From Pycnococcus provasolii (Eukaryota; Chlorophyta; Pseudoscourfieldiophyceae; Pseudoscourfieldiales; Pycnococcaceae): 64,000 nucleotides of DNA. Both the position numbers and the translations under genes were made by a program. Position 1 is the stretch's first letter. Every line of letters begins with the position of its first letter. Positions 56,974 through 64,000 of this stretch are shown here, in pieces. The stretch lies in the NCBI GenBank assembly GCA_938743325.2, contig OW568893.1, forward strand, positions 434,001 through 498,000, in the 5' to 3' direction. A model generated the notes under the pieces. The model was not told where the DNA came from. It did not search any database and saw only the letters and a program-made list of their open reading frames with translations.

Positions 56974-58320
56974 ATGATGGCGATGGCGACTTCCAGACGC
57001 ACCGGTGCTCGTGCACTGTGCACAAAACAACTGGAGTTTGGTGGTGGTGGGTTAGAAGCTGGTTTAAAAGGTGGTGAGGTCTCGTCTTCGTGCTCCCACT
57101 TAGCTGCTGCTGCTGGTGGTATCACCACCAGTTTTCGCACTGGTCGTTGGTCGTCGCAATCGCAATCAGCAGCATCGGCGGCTTCTGGGATGACGAGTAC
57201 GGGTTTTGCGGCGGCCGGGTTAATGGCTGGTGGGTTGGTGGCGACTCTCAACCAAACACCTATCCAAGCAGAAGCGTCGTCGTCGTCGCACAGAAACGTT
57301 CCCATTGGTAGGAACGAGGTGGCGGATGCTGCAGAGGCGGTCGCACCCGCCGTCGTCAACTTGGCGGTTCTCACAAGGACGGGAGGAGGCCTTTTCGGTG
57401 TCCGTGGCGGACATGATCGCGAGGGCGTCGTCGCCGCCACAGGATCAGGATTCATCATCGACACGAAGGGTGTGTGTGTGACAAACGCTCACGTCGTTCG
57501 GGGCGCCGCATCCACGAAGCTGCGCGTCACGCTCCACGACGGACGAACGGTCGAGGGACAGGTCGTCGCTGCAGATGCCGCCAGCGACATTGCGGTTGTA
57601 CAGCTCGACGAGAAGCGTGCGCCTTACCCGTGCGTCAAGCTCGGCCAGTCTGACAACCTGCGCGCCGGCGAGTGGGTCGTCGCACTTGGCAGCCCACTTC
57701 ACCTAAGTAATACCGTCACGGTGGGCATCATTTCCAACGTCACGCGGCGTGCGAGCGACCTTGGCATGGGTGGTGCCGCACGTGCGCGCATGGCGTACCT
57801 TCAGACGGACGCCGCGATCAACCAGGGCAACTCTGGCGGCCCGTTGTGCGACCTCGACGGGCGCGTGGTTGGCGTGAACACGATGAAGGCGCTGGGTGCC
57901 GACGGCGTTTCCTTTGCCATACCAATCGACGAGGCGCGTCGCGTAGTCACGCAGCTGCTCGACCACGGGCGTGTTCGCCGACCTTACCTAGGCATGAAGC
58001 TGCTTGAGCTAAATGCAGGCATATGCGAGAGCCTCCGCACGTCGACAGGAACGCCGTTTCCACCGAAGGAATGCGAGCGTGGTGCGGTGCTGCTACCACA
58101 CGTGCACCCGGGTGCGCCTGCCGATCGATGCGGCTTGCACAGCGGCGACGTGATTGTTAAGGTGAATGAGAAGGACGTGACGGGCGTTCAGAGCGTGTTG
58201 GATCCTCTCGAACCTGGCAAGAAGGTACACTTTGAGGTGGTTCGTCGCGACGAAACGACACGCAAGGGATTTGTGCGTCTGTGTGTGGTGGTCCAGGCGG
58301 AGGAGATGAGAGGTGGCTAA
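56974..58320 (+). CDS. HtrA/Deg serine protease with PDZ domain, organellar
   Basis: 448 residues, ATG at 56974. The N-terminus is Ala/Ser/Arg-rich, with a hydrophobic stretch GFAAAGLMAGGLVATL (78-93) followed by a QAEA site, compatible with thylakoid-lumen or mitochondrial inner-membrane/IMS targeting. The trypsin-like domain has a full triad: His173 in VTNAHVV, Asp205 in ASDIAVVQL and Ser287 in NQGNSGGP. GVSFAIPID closes the protease domain. A single PDZ domain (about 345-440) contains PYLGMKLLEL and GLHSGDVIVKVN. HtrA proteases degrade misfolded proteins. One PDZ plus an N-terminal membrane segment favours an HTRA2/DEG14-like type. Its 3' end faces the sulfatase gene 93 bp away. Confidence 0.92.
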   Translation: MMAMATSRRTGARALCTKQLEFGGGGLEAGLKGGEVSSSCSHLAAAAGGITTSFRTGRWSSQSQSAASAASGMTSTGFAAAGLMAGGLVATLNQTPIQAEASSSSHRNVPIGRNEVADAAEAVAPAVVNLAVLTRTGGGLFGVRGGHDREGVVAATGSGFIIDTKGVCVTNAHVVRGAASTKLRVTLHDGRTVEGQVVAADAASDIAVVQLDEKRAPYPCVKLGQSDNLRAGEWVVALGSPLHLSNTVTVGIISNVTRRASDLGMGGAARARMAYLQTDAAINQGNSGGPLCDLDGRVVGVNTMKALGADGVSFAIPIDEARRVVTQLLDHGRVRRPYLGMKLLELNAGICESLRTSTGTPFPPKECERGAVLLPHVHPGAPADRCGLHSGDVIVKVNEKDVTGVQSVLDPLEPGKKVHFEVVRRDETTRKGFVRLCVVVQAEEMRGG

Positions 58321-58413
58321 GACAAAAGGCAAGGGAACATAAAATGAGAATTTGTAAGAATGCTTGTAAAAAGGGCGACGACGACGTTGTCGTTGTCGTC
58401 GCGTTGTATCTAT

Positions 58414-60852
58414 TCATTTCGGTCCCTCCAATACGAACGTGTCGCCAATCGTCGTCGCTTCCGCAACAAGGAATGCAAGCAGACGGCTTGCGGCATACTC
58501 GGAAGCAACTGCCTCAAATTCCTGCATCATTCGCTCATCACCCGTGCTCTTGGCTTGCGTCAACGCTGCCGCCTTCGCATTCACGTTTCGCATCACCGCT
58601 CTTTCTCGCGCAGCTGCAAACGTGCGAAGGAGGTTGAGCGGAAGCTGGTACCTCGCCCTCGTGCTAGCGGATATCTTCACATCATCATACACAAACACCG
58701 GATTCATCTCGTCGGGGTCAAGCTCCATATTGTAGACGGCGTGTGCGTGCGGCCAAGACTCTCGCGTGACAACCACCTTGTACACGCCATCTGTCCCGGC
58801 ACGCCACTGTAGACGTTCTTCACGTGGCTGCTGGCGGTGACGAGCTTTCACAACAATCGAAGCGCCATCAGGCATGAGTGCTGCGACGCTGGATGGAAGT
58901 TGCTGTTGTTGTGCTGCTGCTGATTTAGCTTCGTCGTCGTCGTTGCCCGGCGTAATGTTCTCTTCTGCTGTTGCGCCATCATCGTTTGAAGTAGCGGGAA
59001 AGAGAGTACGCCACCATGCAGCTAATCGTTCAACAAACGTTGTTGTTGTCGTCGTCGTCGGCGATGGTGGTGGCAGAGGTGTCTCTTCTTCTGCGCCAAC
59101 TTCGACAACCTTTGCCAAGCTAGCACCGTCATCATCCTCGCCGTCGTCATGCTCAATTGTTTCCTTAATCGTCTTGGCGTAGCTGCCACTCGTCGTGTCA
59201 TCAACACGTCCCCACACGATTGGACCGCGGCTCGAGCCTTTGATATTTTCGATGCCGTCATCCTCACTCATCAGGTACACAGCCTGTAGCGGCCGGTCGA
59301 GGTACGCACGCACGCGCGAGGTGCGTTCTTGCGGCGTTGATGAAGAAGTGGGTGGTGGTGACTCAACGTCATTGGCAGACGCAATCCATGTGGACAAGTC
59401 GCGCCCTTGAAGTTGGCGTTGGCTCGTGCCGACGTTCGCAAGCACGTCCGCAGCTGGAGAAAAGTCGTGCGTGAGTCCCATGCGCTCCCATTCAGGCACC
59501 CACGATAGACGCAGCATTGCACAGAGGGTAGGTGCCAGATCTACCGCGGCCATCGCACGTTCGAACGTCGCTCCAGCAGGCAAATATTTCCCTCGCATAT
59601 AAAGGGGAACACGCGAACTCTCGTCCTGTGGTCTGTGCTTGCCCACAAAGCCGTGGCTACCAAGCATGTCGCCGTGATCTGTCGTCCACACAGTAATCGC
59701 GTCATTCTTGTAGTCGCTGCCCCAGATCGCGTCCATGCCTCTCGTCATGCGACCCACCTCCACATCGATCGTCTCGACGAGACCGTAGTAGCCCGCGAGT
59801 TTGCGGCGGAAGTGTGAATTCTTTGCAATTTTCTCAGGAGTATTGCGCCGAGCGCGCGTCGACGCGGGCGGTATGTCACCATCGTACAACCTGTTGCTTT
59901 GGCGCCGTTTTAGATTGGGCAGCACGTCGCCGCGCATGAGAGCGTCAAGAAGATCCTCACCATCCGATGATGGTGGTGCCGCTGCCGCCATCGTGGTGTG
60001 GTTGCCCTCTCCACCGCTGTGACCCCATCGGAATTTCCCGTACGGCGCACAGTAGCTCGTCGGCGGTTCTCGTTCGAAGAGGTCGTACTGCGCATCGCAA
60101 CCGCCGTTCCAGTGATGTGGTGGACCATACGATACAGCCAAGAATATCGGCTGCGGGCAAAGACCTCGGTTAACGTTTCGCTGCTGACTTTTTTTGTGAG
60201 ATTGGAGAATCTCAAGCGCACGATCCGTGTGCCAAGTAGGTTGGTATTCGCTGATGAGTTTGTTGTCGTGCTTAAAGTTTTTGTAGTTGTGCATGTCCGC
60301 ATCGGTGTCGATGATGATATCCATGCCTGCCGCCTTTGCGTGACGGTGCGTGTCCCAATGACCGTTGCCGAGGTGCCACTTGCCCACCCAGGCCGTTTTG
60401 TATCCTGCGCCACGAAGCACATGTGCTAGGGTGGCTGTCGTATCGATGCCATCACGCGCGTAGCCTGGAACGGGAAGCGGATGTCGTGCCCGATTTGTCG
60501 CCACACCCACGCTTTGTGGATATCGGCCAGTCAGCATGGATGCGCGATTAGGACTGCATGCAGGAAATGTCGCATAGGCAAACTTCACCTCGACACTTTG
60601 GTTTCTGAGGATGTCGAGGTTTGGTGTCAGCGCTTGATTCTGCTCGTGGTCTGGCGTGTACGACCACTGATCTGCCATGATCAACACAAGGTTTGATGGG
60701 CAGTCTTCTTCTTTTTGGTTGTTGTTGTTGCTGCTGCTGGTGGTGGATGCTTGCTGCTGCTGCGCGTGAACATCCGTTATCACCAGAATTGCCACTACTG
60801 CAAGAACAACAAGCAGGAAGCGAAGAGTAGAAGTGGAAGAAGCCATCATCAT
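58414..60852 (-). CDS. Secreted type I sulfatase
   Basis: 812 residues from the ATG at 60852 (the TTG at 60882 is ignored; two further ATGs follow directly). A signal peptide (about 1-30, LRFLLVVLAVVAILVITDVHA) and a Gln/Asn/Ser-rich spacer precede the sulfatase domain. LVLIMADQWS supplies metal ligands. CSPNRASMLTG contains Cys99, which becomes formylglycine. KTAWVGKWHLGN, TDHGDMLGSHG and GKHRPQDESSRVPLYMRG complete the active site. Long Asp/Glu- and Thr-rich inserts (about 540-660), with a (GTC)n-encoded Thr run, separate this from a C-terminal domain with DPDEMNPVFV. Substrate likely a sulfated polysaccharide or ester; inference. Bacterial-style choline-sulfatase-type motifs are present. 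Confidence 0.9.
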   Translation of the reverse strand: MMMASSTSTLRFLLVVLAVVAILVITDVHAQQQQASTTSSSNNNNQKEEDCPSNLVLIMADQWSYTPDHEQNQALTPNLDILRNQSVEVKFAYATFPACSPNRASMLTGRYPQSVGVATNRARHPLPVPGYARDGIDTTATLAHVLRGAGYKTAWVGKWHLGNGHWDTHRHAKAAGMDIIIDTDADMHNYKNFKHDNKLISEYQPTWHTDRALEILQSHKKSQQRNVNRGLCPQPIFLAVSYGPPHHWNGGCDAQYDLFEREPPTSYCAPYGKFRWGHSGGEGNHTTMAAAAPPSSDGEDLLDALMRGDVLPNLKRRQSNRLYDGDIPPASTRARRNTPEKIAKNSHFRRKLAGYYGLVETIDVEVGRMTRGMDAIWGSDYKNDAITVWTTDHGDMLGSHGFVGKHRPQDESSRVPLYMRGKYLPAGATFERAMAAVDLAPTLCAMLRLSWVPEWERMGLTHDFSPAADVLANVGTSQRQLQGRDLSTWIASANDVESPPPTSSSTPQERTSRVRAYLDRPLQAVYLMSEDDGIENIKGSSRGPIVWGRVDDTTSGSYAKTIKETIEHDDGEDDDGASLAKVVEVGAEEETPLPPPSPTTTTTTTFVERLAAWWRTLFPATSNDDGATAEENITPGNDDDEAKSAAAQQQQLPSSVAALMPDGASIVVKARHRQQPREERLQWRAGTDGVYKVVVTRESWPHAHAVYNMELDPDEMNPVFVYDDVKISASTRARYQLPLNLLRTFAAARERAVMRNVNAKAAALTQAKSTGDERMMQEFEAVASEYAASRLLAFLVAEATTIGDTFVLEGPK

Positions 60853-61400
60853 GCGATGCGATGGTGGTGGAGGAGAAGTCAAGGAGTCGCCACCAACTTA
60901 CTAATATTCACCACGACGACGACGACGACGACGACGACGGCAAGTAAGTTTTTAAATAGCTGCCCCCGCCGCTCCTCCTCCTCGTCACTCTCAAGTCATC
61001 ACGCGCGTCTCAACATTTACTACCTGTGCTCCATTTTGCGTGACCTGTGGTATGAGTGGTGGTTGAAGTTCGAATTGTCCCACGTTCCGCCGCTCGGAAA
61101 AATCTGGCGAAATCGGGGATACGTCGTTGGTATAATTGCGTTGCGTTGAACTATTCTCCCGGGGCCCCCAACGGCCCCCCTGGGATCCCGGTTGTTGTAT
61201 GGTGGACAACGTAGCTGACATCATGACGGCACAAGAGGCACGACTAGGTGAGTTGTTTTGTTGCTGCGCATAGTGAGTTGTATGAGCTTGCCGCGAAAAG
61301 CCGAAAACCAGGCTTCTCCCAAGGGCTCCCAAGTCCCAAGAACCACGCCAAAATGGCCGAGGAATGTGTGAAAGACCATAACAGGTACCACAACTCCATG
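60853..61400. other. Intergenic region with (ACG)n
   Basis: 548 bp. An ACG run of nine units lies at 60913-60940, 60-90 bp upstream of the sulfatase start. AAATCGGGGATA near 61100 and GGGGCCCCCAACGGCCCCCCTGGG (61160s) are GC-rich patches. No gene recognised. Confidence 0.4.
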
Positions 61401-61668
61401 GTTACTCACAGCAAAAGCGTAGTAGAAATACTACGATAATGTGGGCAAGGTGTGCCACGACGATGGGGGTGCGAGCAGGTACAACAATCTCGCGCGCGGA
61501 GCTGCAAGTTGACTCGTTGATGGTAACACCAAATACGAGTCGTCTTGGTTTCCACATGATGGATCGCTTACGCGCACGCGCACGCTCACGCAAAAGGACC
61601 TGCCAGAAATAAGAGCGTTCATCAATTTTTTGCTCCGCACGATCGATTGACGTGTCAATCACCATCAA

Positions 61669-61728
61669 TAAAAACGTCTTGATGAATTATTCCACAGTGG
61701 GGGGAATATAGTGGGCTGTCAGTCTGAA
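61669..61728 (-). mobile_element. Diverged LTR-like end, copy C
   Basis: On the minus strand it reads GACTGACAGCCCACTATATTCC then CCCACTGTGGAATAATTCATCAAGACG. The two better copies read TGACAGCCCACTATAATCC and AATAAACAACTCAAGACG at the same places. It starts exactly where the gag-like frame ends, so it may be the second LTR of a deleted element. Confidence 0.45.
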
Positions 61729-62030
61729 GGAACGTAATACGTAAGCCGATGTTGATTCTGAGCTCGTGAGTCTGTGCTGCATGTCGATGTCACACTCCTT
61801 GAGGTGTTGCACGAACTCGATCTTCCACTCCTTGTAGTCTTCGGGGCTTCCCGAGAATCCTGGTGGTTTGCGTAGCAGCTTCTTGCATTCTTCGTCTCGC
61901 TTGCTAGACGAATGTCGCTTGCTGTGGTGCGAACCGCGGCGGCGTGACGATGAGTGTTTGCGATGTGAAGAGGATCCCCCGTCGGATGAGCTTTGTTGTT
62001 GCGTAGGGTAAGAGAAATTAGTAGTCAAGA
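61687..62030 (-). mobile_element. Copia gag fragment
   Basis: A Ser/Arg/His-rich stretch (SSSHRKHSSSRRRGSHHSKR) leads to KPPGFSGSPEDYKEWKIEFVQHL, typical of the N-terminal part of copia Gag. There is no in-frame ATG before the block, and it ends in the LTR-like sequence after about 115 residues. The LTR-like copy at 62025-62231 is immediately upstream in its own direction, so this is a heavily deleted element. Confidence 0.6.
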
Positions 62031-62231
62031 ATGAGTTACAAGTGTAAAGAAAAGAAGAAGCGCGCCGCCAGCGCGCCAGCAGCAAAGCGCGTCGAGCGAT
62101 CGTGATCACACGATCGCTATCTTTACATCAATGGAAAACGTCTTGAGTTGTTTATTCCAAAGGGGGGGATTATAGTGGGCTGTCAGTCACCCACTATAAA
62201 TGCCCCACGTCCTGAAGGTCAAGACGGTTTT
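62025..62231 (-). mobile_element. LTR-like repeat (copia family), copy B
   Basis: About 205 bp, nearly identical to 49517-49727. On the minus strand it includes TATAGTGGG, a 10-bp spacer and CCCACTATA, then an 8-bp-armed palindrome GCGATCGTGTGATCACGATCGC. It is followed by the gag fragment, as expected of a 5' LTR. Confidence 0.6.
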
Positions 62232-64000
62232 CCCCCAAATCAAATCCACAAAAACAAATCTCCAGTGGGGGTTTTTAAGTGTCAAAGAAGTATGGCGCCG
62301 CGGGGGAAAATAAATAAAAGAGAAGAGTGAAGGTTACTATGGGGTAAAAGTGAAGGGCGTGCCCGAGTGCGTCTCGGCGCGCCAGACCCTTCCAAGGGGA
62401 GAATAGGTCGAGAGAAAACTCCGACCTATATCCTGGTTAAAAGTCCAATGTCAAGGAGGCACCTCGACCTATTCCATATGACAATCTGTCATATGGGATT
62501 CCAAACTACCCACAGCCCTCCATCTATATTCCAACTAACACCAGAGCCAGTGTGGAACGAGAGTCGTCCATCTTCCAATACATTATTCCTACCATTCCCA
62601 TTTTCCGCATTTGCGCTAGGGACTCTTTTGAGCGGTGTCCGAGTGCACAGTGCGTGGCTAAGTTGACTCGCTCTTTTGCACTCCATTGATTATTCCATGG
62701 TGTGGAGGATTTTCGCGTCGTTGATAAACATCTACTGGACGGATCACTCCTTGATGATGCAAAATTTGCAGATTAGATTCATCTTGTCGCCGTTGTCGAT
62801 GACGATGAAGTGCGTCGTCTCGAGCTTGAATATGTCCGCGCTCACGGCGACCGTGATTCCACGGATTTAGGCCTTAAAACCGTGAATCCACGGTTCTAGT
62901 TTAGCCCTGAATAACGTAGCCTCGGGTACTTATCTTGCTCATATGATGGTATGGGCATTCAAGTTCGTTCGTTGGCACAATGTCCACGCGAAATATGGAG
63001 TCATTTGGACACATACTCGAAAAGTTATTGCATCTCGAAATTCGTGACTCTTAGTCACACAACTCACCATAATAAGTCGCCGACCTACGGACGGTAGGAA
63101 AACATGACCTTGTGTGCTTTGGGGTGAACGATGCCCTACTTAGACATTTTAGATCAATACGAAACTTTGTAAAGTTCTTAAGTACATATGTAAGACTTTG
63201 TTGGTGGCGCGGGGGAGTAGATGCACACGTACAACGTGCACTACGTATCGCTTCATTGCGAAGAGTCATGAAAATCGCCAGAACTGCGTTTTGGTGCACT
63301 TTCTACACAATGTACCCTATATCTTTTTCTACAGTCTAGTACCACCGTTGGCACCATCTTGTAGAGCATCCTTTGAACTTTAATTCCCGAAATTTTCAGC
63401 TCAATCGGCCACGATCTAAGGCCTCAAACTGCAATTCGCGCAAAAGGCCATTTCGACCGTGAATCCACGGCTTTAGTGGTGGGAGTGGACAAATAATGCG
63501 GCTCATCACGTCATTATATTCCAACTAACACCAGAGCCAGTGTGGAACGAGAGTCGTCCATCTTCCAATACATTATTCCTACCATCTGGGACCCATTGTT
63601 GAATGAGTCCCCATCCAACCATAAACCCTAAACTCCATCTGAACATCTCACAACCGTCAGTTTTTCACCACAACAAAACCCCAATCGATTTGTGCACACC
63701 CAGGGCCTCCCATCAGATCTCCTCCAAAGTAAGTGGTGCAAGTGGCGCGGTGCCGGCTGAGCTGCGGCGTGACAGAGACGTCGTGTCATCGAGCAACGTG
63801 ACGACACAACTACTGCTCAGGCAAAGCCAAGAGGTGCTTAGACGCAGCCTAAAAGGGCACCCGACCAGTGTGCCAGTGTCACGACGCACCCCAGTCGGCG
63901 CTACGCCACTTGCACACTAATAATACCTTAAGATGGGCGCAGGTGTTTCACGCATATCCCCATGCGCTGGAATGATGAACTTAAATGAATAAAAATGATA
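62232..64000. other. Repeat-rich intergenic DNA to the right edge
   Basis: A 71-bp direct repeat occurs at 62525-62595 and 63515-63585. The palindrome-like CCGTGAATCCACGG occurs at 62851-62864 (one change), 62880-62893 and 63457-63470. The AT-rich sequence between has no recognisable gene. A 105-residue plus-strand frame at 63603-63920 starts with ATG near an AAACCCTAAAC motif but has no recognisable domain and is left uncalled. Confidence 0.45.

Noticed and set aside
63603-63920. 105-residue plus-strand frame near the right edge
   Set aside because: Starts with ATG and has a telo-box-like motif nearby, but no domain, no coding-like composition and repeat-rich surroundings. Not enough to call a gene.
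1-64000. CRISPR arrays, operons, ribosome-binding sites, rRNA or tRNA genes
   Set aside because: No regularly spaced direct repeats with unique spacers were seen, and the genes are eukaryotic. No cloverleaf or rRNA-like sequence was recognised by eye; a tRNA or covariance scan was not possible.

Overview
The window is nuclear DNA from a photosynthetic eukaryote, most likely a flagellate prasinophyte-grade green alga. The evidence is a one-helix LHC-family protein with a plastid transit peptide, an ABA4-type carotenoid protein, a starch-binding CBM25 protein with a transit-like N-terminus, a plastid-type methyltransferase, a flagellar SHIPPO-repeat protein, a plant HAT3.1/PRHA-like PHD protein, a 26S proteasome subunit, and Ty1/copia retroelements. 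Genes are GC-rich and almost all intronless. The one intron I can place is 110 bp, in RPN9. The species cannot be named from the sequence.

Layout. 1-10157 (minus): 5' part of an intronless gene for a giant surface protein of at least 3385 residues, with a signal anchor, 3.3 near-identical ~484-residue repeats, an SPPP-rich linker and Calx-beta/cadherin-like repeats; it runs off the left edge. 10908-21365: a tail-anchored SMPD4-like protein, a thioredoxin-fold protein, a tail-anchored FKBP, a rhodanese, an FCP1-like membrane phosphatase and the CBM25 protein. 21.4-23.2 kb: repeat-rich, gene-poor. 23251-24789: organellar methyltransferase. 25.1-28.8 kb: mobile-element debris, namely a possible tyrosine-recombinase remnant, a deleted copia element whose Gag is fused to RNase H, one LTR, an RPN9 pseudogene fragment and a ~0.95 kb repeat. 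28.8-49.2 kb: dense genes, namely RPN9, SHIPPO protein, second copy of the ~0.97 kb repeat, REV7, PHD protein convergent with a bromodomain protein, a small Cys-rich ORF, an FHA-like plastid protein, VPS50, PDH-E2, a NikA-like binding protein, the one-helix protein and ABA4. 49.5-51.7 kb: truncated copia element. 52.5-60.9 kb: ARM/IQ protein, C1q-domain protein, HtrA protease and sulfatase. 60.9-64 kb: LTR and gag remnants and short repeats.

The genes do not form one pathway. Local themes are redox and folding (14.9-17.2 kb), chromatin readers (35.2-38.3 kb) and photoprotection (48.0-49.2 kb). Two features recur between genes: telomere-like G-rich tracts and an ACCCCGAA octamer, usually within about 300 bp upstream of start codons.

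The most unusual items are: a solute-binding protein whose halves are in the reverse of the bacterial order, a natural circular permutation behind a secretory signal peptide; a PDH-E2 whose catalytic HxxxDG motif is destroyed; the giant tandem-repeat surface protein; and an in-frame Gag-RNase H chimera. No CRISPR array, operon, rRNA or tRNA gene was recognised.
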